Positions 14,201 to 26,182 of a stretch of DNA of 64,000 nt are shown here, one piece after another. The stretch is from Linyphia triangularis (Eukaryota > Arthropoda > Arachnida > Araneae > Linyphiidae), in NCBI GenBank assembly GCA_963978545.1, contig OZ021732.1:49176059-49240058 (forward strand). Reading direction: 5' to 3'. The notes under the pieces are model-generated. The model made no database searches, had not been told where the DNA came from, and saw only the letters and a list, made by a program, of their open reading frames with translations. Position numbers and translations under genes: made by a program. The first letter of the stretch is position 1; the number at the start of each line of letters is the position of its first letter.

Positions 14201-17200
14201 AACACATTTATTTTAAGAACTTCAAAATGGCACAGGCTTTGATCGTGTTACATCTTCGGATAAACGTCTGTCCTCTCTCGTCTCTCAAAGGAGACTAATC
14301 AAAAAACAACATAAAAAATACAATCTTCAAATAACTGTTTTGTGGCGCCCTTTATATTTTACAACAGCACATGAAATTAAAATTTTACATGTTTTATATG
14401 CAAAGTTACTAGTATTTTTTATATAAATGAGACGAAAAGTTCCAATTTTTCAATATATATACGACAAGTTTATAACTTAAACATACATTTATTAAACTAA
14501 CAAAGTTGCCGTATTTAGATATACATAATGACTTGAATACATTCTTTGAAATATCAAAAAAAAAAAAAAAAAAAAAAAACTACAAGTGTAAATTGAATTT
14601 TTTATAACTTTTTTAAGAGCGAATTGTTAATATTTAGAAAGAGGTCAGATATTTTCAACTATTCTACACCTAATTGGACAAAACTTATAATGTGTATGAG
14701 AAAAAAAAATTTCAATGATTGGATGAGAAAAATTTCCTTTTAGGACTTAATGAAATTGGATAGTTATACTTTGATTCGAAGCAATTTTCGTTTCAATCAT
14801 ATATGATTTGTTGCTAAGTCTAAATAAATATACTTTAAATCAATGCTTAGTATCTTTTCCTTTTAAATTATTCTTACTGTTATCATTTTTATATTGAAGG
14901 ACGATTTTGCGATAGTCAATATATTTAAAAAAAAAATCAAAATCTATAGTGTAATATATAAAGTTGAAGTTATGTGGAATACTATTAGAATTAGCATGAG
15001 AAAATATAAGTATCCTCTATCAATTTATTTATGGTATACTAACCATCACGTGAATATCTCCCAGCAACATTGGTTGCTCTTATCGGTATTTGATTAAGCA
15101 AGTTTCGTGGTCTTAACGTATGTCAATGTTATGTTTTTTAGATGTGAAAAAAGGAAACTTTTCCACATATGTTGATAATTTTCATGTTTATTCAGTTTGT
15201 GGTTGTTTTCATGTTATTCAGATCGATACCATTTGAGATGATATAATATAAATTGTTTAATGTGTTATACTTTTAATGAATATGTTCTCACTCATAAGCA
15301 TGTTTGATTTTTAATTTTGTTTAAACTTTCTCCTAAAAACTTTTATAGCGGATCTCAACGCATTTTTATTTCTGATAAAGTACTTCCGAACATTCATATC
15401 TTTCAACGTTGTATCTTCTACACTTTCAGTAAAACTTCTCACATTATACATGAATTTAAAGAAATTTGCTATGTTTAAGTTGAGTATTTTTTATTTTTTT
15501 AATGTATCGAGATTTCATCTTTATCATTCTATGATAAGACATCAAGTTGGTTCTTAATAAGAAAGAGTGTATTTTCTTGTCATAAGGTAGAAAACCGAAG
15601 TTAATATAAGTCAATGATAATTCTTATTCACGAATTTCTTATCGTCTTTAACTTTGTTCAACACATTCCTATCCACTTCTATTTTCTCTTAATCTGTCAC
15701 TTTGTCATACTTATTTTCAGTTATAGTATGTATCAGTTCAAGTCATGTTTAAATTTACATCATTGATTTATTCAGTTCACTCAATCTCTTAGTTACTAAT
15801 AATTTCATTAAATTTATAAGATTCATAAAAAAAACTACTCATTACACATGAACTTAATTTTATTGCACTGAGAAGAAAAACTATAGAAATTTGGATAATG
15901 AAAATCTATTACAACAGATAAAAAATTCAATTTTCGATAAGCATGATAGGATATAAAAATTGTATTTTTTCGTTTTTCTGTTAAAGTTTAAGTTCTCTGT
16001 TAGACAATAAAACGTTTGCCTAGAATAAAATCATAAATTATTCATCATTTATGTTTCAATAGTAAAATTATCTTTTACATTTTTGTAGATTTTTCTTTTT
16101 AACATGACAATGTTTTACATGTAAAGTTTATTTAATAGTAATTTCCGACTTGAAAATGTAAATATCATTTCTTTTCGATGAGCTTGATTTCAATTGACAA
16201 ATATATTTCAACATTCGAAGCTTATGCGAGTTGTGTGAATAAACCATATGCAACTTAGCTAAATTTTAGTAATTAAGTTGTGAAGTTTTATCTTTGCCAG
16301 GGAAAATATATTTATTTTTACTGATTTTTGTTAAGTGCTACGACGATCTTTTACAAAGTGTGTCTTCTTGCAACATGAGAAAAGATGCGAAATGATAAGG
16401 ACTTTTCTGGTATGCTTTCAATTCCTTGAGAAATAAATTTAGCTTAACTAGAAGACTTGTTCCGATTCTGAAGTGTGCTATTTCCTATCGTAATTTATAA
16501 TTTTACATGATACTTGGTTTAAAAGTTGAAAAAGCTTGCACAAATTTCCTATGTAAATTCTACTTCACTGAAAAGTTATCGATCACAAGCAATAAAAAAT
16601 TCACTTTGTCTGACTAATGTTATGCATGTGTTAATTATCATGAGTAATATCAGTTTTATTTGTGTCTTTCGAAAGCGAACATTCATAAATTTAAAAAGGA
16701 TGTTTCAAACTATTTTCAAAATATAAGTAGCTTTTACAAGTTTTTTCCGGAATGAACTTTGCTCAGTTATAATAATATTGAATATTCATCTTACAAAATA
16801 AGCTTCTTGTAAAACACATTCTGTTTCAGATTTTCTGAGATTTATGTATAAGTTATTTAGAAATTATGGGTGGAAGTTAAAAATCTCTATATTAATGATA
16901 TACGTATTGTCAGCACCTCTCAAATAAAAAAATAAAAAATAAAAAAAGTTCACGTATAATTTAGTTTGTCCAGATGATATTCAATTTTACGTAGTAACAA
17001 ACTCTACATTTTTCGAACTTATGCTAATTTTTCACACAAGAAAAATAAAAAAAAAAATATTCATTAAGTTTACTTAGCAAACTTTTTTCAGTATTTAAAT
17101 TTTCTAAGTATATTCCATCACATGAGTAGGTAACTATTTCCACTAAGGAAAATATCTTATTATTTTAGTTTGTTTGAATGATGTTAGATTTTTATGTTTC

Positions 17201-20200
17201 TGATTGGTGATTTGCATATACTCTTTTAAAAACTTTACACAATTCATAACATATATGTTAGAAATAATAGTATATCGCATCTGAGATTGAAAAAATTTAT
17301 AACTATTATCATGTAAAGAAGGTTAAAATTTAAAAACATGTTATTGAATATGAGTGTTACCATGAAAAAAGTTAACTAAATTACTTGTGATTTCCTTTCA
17401 GAGTATAAAAAGTTATGTAGTTTACATATAATTCGCAAGTTTCTTTCAAATTATCTTAAAATGTTTAAAAGTCTTGCAAGCGATTTTCAAAACTTGAATG
17501 CATATCTACAATGTATTTAATATCTACAATTTATTTAATATTTTCCCCCAATTCACCTTTCTTAGATTGATAAGTAAAATAAACCTTAGTCAGCATGTAT
17601 TGCACGAGTTAATACGATACCTTAACGTATATTATTACAAAGTAAATTGTCTAAGTCTTTCTTGAAGTAACATAAATTTCCAACTTGTACTGATTTCCGA
17701 TTGAAAAGTAGAGGTGAAATTTTTTCTTTGAAGTATCTATAACTATAGTATTTATTTTAAATCTTTTGCTATTTTTCTTCTATGTAGCAATTTTGTTAAG
17801 TTTTACTCGTATTGTAGCATATAATCCCACTGAGTTTGAACCGTATTCAATGTTTTAGATAATAGAAAAGTTTTCAAGTAGAAATGATATTAAATTCTCC
17901 AAGTGAATCATACTTTTTGGAAGAAAGTCCATGCGAATTCTACCTTCACTTACTAATGTATCTTTGAAATCCACTTCATTCATTCCAAGTTTTCACAAAC
18001 ATTTCATTATGAAAAGGCAAAGTAGGAAAGCGATAATCTCAAAGACCTGCTGACACACCACAGCATCACCCGCTGCTTGCGCGTCGATGCTGCTGTTCTT
18101 GCTGTACAAGTCTCCCGACCTGTTTGAACAAGTTTTAGCGTGACTCATTCTCCGGTCTAAAAATGCCGGCGAGTGGCGTATCACCTACCGCTAACCTGAT
18201 TGACTAATTACCGTCACATGCTTATCATCCCGTTTAAAGACGTGAATTTTATATGTAAAGTAAATTCTTACGCTAACGCTTAAATTCTTTGCTATAGAAA
18301 GTTTAAGTATGTTAGTTTTTTTTCTCTTATATGTTACATTTTAAACACATGATACGAAATTTTTACGTTATACTTATCTTAGAAATTTTTGAGTATGTTA
18401 CTTTTTCTTTTATTTAACATTAACCTAAGAGTTTCATTGTATATGAGAAGTAAATTGTCACGTTAAAGTTTAAAGACATGATATTTATATGTGAAGTAAA
18501 TTTTCGTGTAAAGGTTAAAATTCTTTATCTTTGAAATTTTTATTCTGCTAAATTTCCCATTATTTAACATTAACCTAAGAAAATAATTGTGTATGAAAAT
18601 TTCCCGTATTGTTTAAATTGTTGTCAAAGAAAGTTTAAGTATGCTATTTTTTTTTCTTCTCTAATTTAGCATTATTCTTACACATTTTAAAGATAAAAAT
18701 GTTATGTGTGAAATAAATTTTCGCGTATTGTTTCAATTCCTTACCTTATAAATTTTTAATATTTCTTTTTCTCTAATTTAGCGTTATTCTTACACATTTG
18801 AAAGACATAATATTTATATGTGAGGTAAATTTTCGCGTATTATTTAAATTCTTTGCCTTATAAATTTTTAGAGTTTCTTTTTTATCTTATTTATCGTTGA
18901 TATAAGAGTATGATTGTACATGTAAAGTTAATTTTCACGTTCAATTTTAAATTCTTTGCCTTGTAAATTTTTAATGTTTCTTTTTTCTAAAAGTTAGAGT
19001 TGTCATTATACATTTTAAAGACATGAATGGCAATGTTTGAATTCTTTGTCGTAGAAATTATAGGTACGTTATACTTTCCTCCTACATGTCAAATTTAAAG
19101 TCGTGATTTTTATGTGTAAAGTAAATTTTTGCGTTAATGTTAAAGTTATTTGTTGTAGAAAGTTTAAGTATGTTACTTTTTTCTTTTATTTAGCGATATT
19201 TTAAAGACATGATTTTTATATATGTAGTAAATTTTCACGCAAATGTTAAAATTATTTATCGTAGAAATTTTAAGTAAGCTAATTCTTCTTACATGTCACA
19301 TTTTAATGTCGTTATTTTTATATGTGAAGTAAATTTTTACGTTAATGTTTAAGTTATTTGTCGTACAAAGTTTAAGTATGTTACTTTTTTTCTTTTATTT
19401 AGCAATATTTCTACATATTTTAAAGTCGGGATTTTTGTGTGTAAAGTAAAATTTTACGTTAATGTTAAAGTTATTTGTCGTAGAAAGTTTAAGTACGTTA
19501 CTTTTCTCTTGCATTTCATATTTTAAAGTCGTGATTTTTATATATGAAGGGAATTTTCGCGTAAAGGTTAAATATTTATCTCAGAAATTTTAAGTAAGTT
19601 ACTTTTTTTCTCTTATTTAGCGATATTTTTACACATTTTAAAGTGATTTTTATGTGTAAAGTAAATTTTTTACATTAATGTTAAAGTTATTTGTCGTAAA
19701 GAGTTTAAGTATGTTACTTTTTTCTCTTATTTAGTGATATTCGTACACATTTTAAACACATGATTTTATTCGTAAAGTAAATTTTCACGTTCACTTTTGA
19801 ATTCTTAAGATGTTCAAGTATGTTACTTTTTCTCTCTTATTTAGGCATTAGAGTATCCAAAATCAGTTATCCCATCTCTATTCAGCATTAGCAGCTAGTT
19901 ATATGTTGCCATTCATCAACTTAAGTAAGTATCATTGTACAATAAAAACTATCTTGATTAAAATAACTAACATAGACATATTAATTTCTAACAAGTTTAT
20001 TGGTAATATAAATTTTAACATAGACAGTAAGTAGCTAAGATATATAATATCGCTCGCATAGTACAGTATAGCTTTAAATTACAACCGGTTGTAACAAATA
20101 GAATCAATTTCAAAGTATCTGAAGGTTGATATATCGAAAAGTTATGTATTTCCATCTCTTTGAAAATATTGTTCTGACTAAAATGAAATGTTTTTCCTAA

Positions 20201-23200
20201 ACCATTCTGAAAGAAGAAAAAACTTATAGATTCCTCAATAAAATATGGATAATATATTTAAAATTTACAAAATTGAGAATAATACTTATATAAATAAAAA
20301 ATCGTCATTTTTCTATTCAAAGTGATAAATATTTAGTTTTTGGAAATGTATATTACTAATATTGTATTGCAAACTCACGTGTTAACACAACACAACAACT
20401 AATAATTCCTTCAACAGGGTCAGACTAACTCAATCTAAAAATAACTGTAAAATCATTGCTTTAACTTCCATAATGGGTTTCAGTTGCTGAATATTAAAAA
20501 TTAATTCTAGTCTAAGTTCTTTTGTTGTGTATTCAATCCCTCAAAAACTATGACAATAAAAGAAGAAAAAAAAAAACTTTTTAATGACATGGTTAAGCTC
20601 TGTAAAAGAAATTTTCAAGTTAAGATTGCAAAGTTTAAATTTTTTTTATCTCATAAATTTTAATTTATATTTACATTTCATACTGTTATTGAGAAAATAA
20701 TGAGACTTTATGTGTCTAACATTGATTAAACCTGATTCCTTAAAAGTGTCTTGCGATTATATCTCTCAACATTAGTTTAAATGTGTTAAGCACTTATAGA
20801 AAAAAAAAAATCAACTCAATCCGAAACTTTACGCATTTGTGTTAATATATTATCTTTGCATGTATTTGAAGTTTTTAATGGTGAAGCATGAAAAGTTATA
20901 AACTGTGTAATTTATATTCCTTCCTATCACTAGATGGCGCCGCAATTACATTAAACTTAGTAGAAAACTGTCTTACTAAACTGTATAGTCAATGAGAAGA
21001 GCATTTGAAATCACGCGATATATTCTAACCAATCAGAAGCGAGCTTTTATTTCAACCAATCAAAGGAGACTTAGCTATATCAGGATACAAGATGTTGCCA
21101 TTCCTTAAACTTTGATATAAAGTAAATCGTGACGTCATCCCCACTATATTAACACTGAGACGTCACTGGTAAAACAGCCTATCACTCTAAGTTATTCACT
21201 TAAAAGTAGCCCTAGAACAACTCAACTCCATCCCGCCTAAAACTTAGCATATTCCAAGGAGGAAGGAGGGGGGTATGGAGGGGCCCTGCCCGTTTCGGAA
21301 TTTGAAGCATCGCCGTCAGGTTTTTCGAGGTTCTGCGCATAACAAAACGCTGTGCATTCTGGGATTCATCCTAGCTCTTGTAGCTGTCGCGGACTTGAGA
21401 AATATCAACGCAATTCAAGGAGAATAAAGTTTAAAATAAATCTTTTTAGTATTTTAATGTTCGAATAACCAATTATGGCTTGTGTGGCCTACAAATGTAA
21501 TAATAGATGTTCCAGAAAATCTGAAAATATTTCATTTCACAGGTAAAAACAATTCTGAAATTAAATTAAAATTAGTTTTATACTTTTTGTAGCATGCGGT
21601 AATTTCTAAGTTAATATTGTGGTAATATTAGGATTAATGATTACTATTAATGCAGTGTATAAAATTTTTCAATGTCTTGTATGGATGTTTAATTTATGAA
21701 TTTAATAAATATTATTGTTTCATTATTATTGATTTCATCTGCACGTGGTAAGTAGGGATAGTGGTTGTTGATATTTCAATCGTTGGATTTTGTATTATAG
21801 TATTCTAATAAGTTAACAAAATCTAAGCAAGCACTTTATAAGGGGCAGAAATAGACAGTCCGTAGTTCCAAAAAACAAAACAAAAACAAATCTAAGCAAT
21901 TAGTCTAGATTTGCGTAATTTAGAAATCGAAAGTTATGTTTTTAATTAAATATACTAGTTAGTGGGTTGAGTGAATTATTTCAGTTATTCCACGTCTCTA
22001 AACATAAAATGCTCTTCTGTATTTTATTTTTAAAGATATGGGCTGTAATTGTGTAAATGAAACTTTAACGTATAATAATATAAATATTGTGTGGAATTGT
22101 TAATGCTTCAAGGTTACTAAAAACTGCTCAGCAGTGATTCAGGTTTATTTAAGTAGCAAAATATGTAAAGATTATGTGTCTAATTTTCCATACCATTCAA
22201 ATAGTATTTAGGTAAAATTTTATATTCTGCAAAACTCGCACTGATTATGCCTGATAATGATAACCACAATATATATTATATGGTAAACATAAAATATACA
22301 TTAGTGTGAAATGATTTTTCTCTTATTGCATAGCCTTAAATATATGAATTTAATATTTTTTTCTTATTTTACATTTCACATATTTTTTCCCTTTTTTTTA
22401 CATTACGATTGATACCTAGTTTCAGTGTGTAAAATGTGAGGGACAATAAGGACAAGTAATTGAAAATTGTAATTAGTTAAATATTCAGATCAAAGTATAT
22501 GTTGTAAAATAATAGTTATGCAAATTCAAATTGTACCTTATCATGTAACTCATATATAGAACTAGGTCCTTAAATAATATATTTAGTTTTGGGAAATTAT
22601 TGTTTCAAAATTTTTTCAGCCAATCTAGAAGGAAAGGTATTGTTAAATTTGTATGTCTCTTCTAGCATTCCTTTAAAACCTTTTTCATATTCATGCCATT
22701 TACAAAATGTGTGAATAAAATCAAAAAGGCTGAACATGCTTTCATATATTGTTAAAAATTATTTATTCAAATATTTTTATTATGTTTGAATATTATTAAC
22801 GCATTTTTAATTTTGCTGAACCAAAAACATATTGCTGAATAAAACTTTGTAACATAGTATACATATATTTTTCACACTGCAATAAACTATTTTTTTATAT
22901 ATAAAGTGATTTTTTTCTTGTTATCAATACTAAAAAACATGTGGTAAACTAATATATATGTATAAAACTTTTTTTGCTTATAACCTAGTTATTAACAACT
23001 AACTTGACAACTAACTCTACTCTTTTCCCTCGCGTTTTACTTTAAAATGTACTTAAGAATCACTTCAACAAATAACCTTAATTATTAAAATATATCTTCA
23101 GTAATTTATAAGTAATATGCAAATATTTAATTCAGAAAAGTAAATATTTAAATTAAAATATTTTATTTAATTTTCAGATGTATTTAAATTTGCCACTACA

Positions 23201-25266
23201 ATGTTGTAACGAAACTACGATAGCCAGTTTGGGCCATCGGGTTCGTCTGCACTTGGCTATCAGAAAGCGAAACTGCTAGGATGTATCCCAGATGCATTGC
23301 GCAGGCTGCTTCTTTTGTGCGCTACTGCGCATAAACCGGGGCCACTCCTTACCCCCCTCTTTCCTCCTTGGCATATTCCTATTGCTGCCATCGTCTTAAA
23401 GGTAAATTTTGTAAAATCATGAATGACGTCATACCCACTGTGACGTCACTAGTCAAAAATACCTATAACTCTAACTTATTCACTTAGAAGCATTCCTAGA
23501 ACAACTCAACTCCACCTTAAAGGTAAACCGAAACTAAAAAGTGTTGCTACCGCTCAAAACTTTTAACTTTAAGCAAGTTATGACGTCATATCCACTATGA
23601 CATCACTAGTAAAAATATATATAACTCTAACTTATTCGCTAAGAAGCAGCCCTAGAACAACTCAACTCAGCTTTAAAGGTAAATCGAACTAAAAAGTGTT
23701 GCCACCGCTCAAAACTTTGAAATAAAACAAATTATGACGTCATACCCACTGTGACGTCACTCAATAAAAGCCTAACACTCTAACTTATTCGTTTACAAGC
23801 AGCCCTAGAACAAGTCGACTCCGTCTGAAAGATAAACCGAAACTTAAACAGCAGCAGGAGGGAAACAACTCGACTCCACTTCCGGCACGTGACTTCCGAT
23901 GACGTCATATCCTGTGGCGTAATATCCGGTCACGCACACTTCCGGTGACGTCGTCATCCCTGCACCGGCACCGCCCTGGCCCCGGACTCTCCTTTTTTAC
24001 CTACTCATGAGCTAACTGAAGAAATTGATGTCATAAAAATTATCAGAATAAAAAGTGAGAAAGAAAAAAACACTTTTAAGTTTAACTGTATTTTTAATAA
24101 TTAGGTTTTTATTTTTATTGGTTCTATAATTTGTTTTACTATCTTTTTAATTTATAATTATATACTAGATTTGTGTCTTTTTTTTTTTATGTGCAACCTT
24201 AATTTAAATTTAGTGCCAAAATCATAAATCAAGAAATTTGTAGTTTTTGCAAATCAAAACTTCAACATTTTTAATACCAATTTTTTTGCACACGTTTTAT
24301 TTTGCTACTAAGCGCGGGGAGGGTTTAGGTTATCTCTTTTAATTTTTGTTATAAAAGGGCGGCATTTTACCTTTTTGCCAAGGGTGGCGAAACTGCTATC
24401 GCCAGCCCTGTTGGGGTAAAAATAAAAAGCTCTGACTTGATGGAATAATTTATTTTTTTCCATAATGATTGCTCAATTCGAGAGCTTTTTTTAAAAAAAA
24501 ATTAAATAAAACCTGAATAAACATGAGGATAACTTATACCAATCCATTTAAAATTTCAAAGAAATAAGCAGTACTGTTGTGTGAGTGAAAGTTGCACGAT
24601 GTTCGACAGCATGTTTTTATTGTTTTCAAACTATTGGATTAACTTGATATTTTTTTTAAAGTTACTTTTAAACTAATAACAACTAGACATTAACATTTTC
24701 ATAGTATGGATAAACTTTTACAAATACGATTAGAAGCTTGATTAACTTAATAGCAGATTGTTTTGTTTATACGCTCAATGACCTATTTTTATGCACAATG
24801 AAGGCTAATCAGGCCAGGACCTACAGCTTAACGTGGATTCCGAACCCACAACGAACATCCATTCCTAATTCGAACCCAACACTTTTCGCATGCGTCGTGG
24901 CCAAAGCGCTAACAACACAGCCATCAGATGGGCCTAAATTAGTAACATAAATGTTGCGTGCAGAATATGAGTTTCTTTTTATAGATCTCCTATGACATTG
25001 TAGAGCAATGTATGCAGTGCAAAGAGAAATCATAAGATTTAATGTAGCTTATACGCGTCATATAAGAAACGTTAAAATGAACTATTTACCCAGTAGAAGA
25101 TTTTGTTTTTCGCTTTGTGTAATTCCTATAAAAAATTACATCTCTTTTATGAAACGTTTGAATCCAGATTCCAACGTGAACGTAAAAGCTGTTTGTTTTA
25201 AACGGGTAGAAAATGAGACGCAGTTAGGGAGATGCGATGAGGGGAAGGAAGGAGCGGGATTAAATG

Positions 25267-25299
<33 letters not shown>

Positions 25300-26149
25300 G
25301 AACAAAGCGAAAATAAGATGTAGCCTGCGTTGTGATATAGAATGTTACATTATTTACTTGACCAGAATATGCATTTAATGATTCATATTTTTGAAATATC
25401 AATATTTATAAATAAAACTTTGAGACCCCTCTCTAAAGCTGTAAGTGTTTTATAATTTGATATTCAAAGCAAAATTAACGAGACAATGACGTGTTTTTTT
25501 TTATTTTTTATTATTAACTTGGATTTTGTGTGTGGGTGGATGTGTATTGTCGCTACCGGACAAATCTGCGGAGGCCTATTTCACCCCCTTGCCGTAATCC
25601 AATCGGGCTGAAACTTGGCAGATAGATTCGATGTCAACGACAATGCATTCTATCAAATTTTGAGGGTTGTCCCTCTCACTAAAAGATCTCTTTTACACAC
25701 GCTTTGTTAATCGCTTCCATTAGGCGCCAACTTTTCACTTTTACCATGGGGGCTAGACTTGGTGGATAAACTCGATATGGGGGGGGGGGGGGGGGGATTG
25801 GCCTAAGATTTTTGGACACTAGTTACTGACTGTATTTGCTACTAAATATATTGAACTTACCTCCGTACCACGCAATAAATTTTTCTCAAACTGTTTATAA
25901 CACTTATGTATAAAATTAGTTCAGGAACTTTTTATGGAAAAAGTGGCAACACTAACCAGTTAATTCATCATTATAAAATAATTTATCTCAACATCATACA
26001 TTATTTTAAAAGATATAGTTTTACAATATTGCACTAAAATGAAGAAAGTAAATTTGAATAATTCTGGATAATAATTAATGAAAAAAAGAGCCTATACCAG
26101 TAATCTCATCATCAAAAAATTTCTTATTCCAATATCATAACAATACTTT

Positions 26150-26182
<33 letters not shown>

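Larger units (their letters stand above)
11829..14366 (-). mobile_element. 5' part of a Gypsy-like LTR retrotransposon, truncated
   Basis: On the minus strand the order is an LTR (14366-14155), an untranslated leader (14154-12387) and the gag start, then truncation against the TIR of the host element. The second LTR and all of pol are absent. The leader contains two tandem ~170-bp copies (about 13500-13860) sharing a TATCAATCTGGACGGATGTC core. The + strand Gypsy element at 37 kb has a similarly long leader with a tandem duplication, which supports one family type. Confidence 0.65.
11625..24005. mobile_element. 12.4-kb terminal-inverted-repeat element, Polinton/Maverick-like ends
   Basis: The first ~165 bp (11625-11793) are a close reverse complement of the last ~165 bp (to 24005). 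Both ends begin AGTAGGTAAAAAAGGAGAG. The element is flanked by a perfect 6-bp duplication CATGAG (11619-11624 and 24006-24011). Among known DNA transposons, AG...CT termini with a 6-bp duplication fit Polinton/Maverick elements, but none of their genes (protein-primed DNA polymerase, retroviral-type integrase, packaging ATPase, capsid) is seen. The interior is AT-rich and holds a truncated gag/LTR, a ~110-bp tandem array and a P-like element. It is therefore non-autonomous or a new type; the superfamily is an inference from the ends. Confidence 0.75.
21120..24005 (-). repeat. Right arm of the TIR element: CRE-bearing tandem repeats
   Basis: About four units of a ~155-bp repeat (starting near 21130, 23424, 23581 and 23735) share TGACGTCATACCCACTGTGA, then a CTCTAACTTATTC block, then a CCCTAGAACAACTC block. 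The first unit is separated from the rest by the P-like insertion. The terminal 165 bp (23840-24005) pair with the left end. Perfect TGACGTCA sites are at 21130, 23424, 23441, 23581, 23735, 23752 and 23900. The left arm keeps only part of one repeat unit, so the arms are unequal. Confidence 0.75.
11081..24410. mobile_element. hAT-type element (about 0.95 kb) interrupted by the 12.4-kb TIR element
   Basis: The left end at 11081 is CAGGGCCGGAACTGG; the right end at 24410, reverse-complemented, is CAGGGCTGGCGATAGC. Flanks are GTTGGGGT (11073-11080) and TTGGGGT (24411-24417), a 7-8-bp duplication. Removing the internal TIR element and its duplication leaves about 945 bp. G-runs adjoin the left end. 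No transposase is seen. The TIR match is imperfect, so the pairing is less certain than for other hAT copies here. Confidence 0.65.

Noticed and set aside
18217..19850. CRISPR-like array
   Set aside because: Units are contiguous and diverged with no repeat/spacer alternation, and the DNA is eukaryotic.
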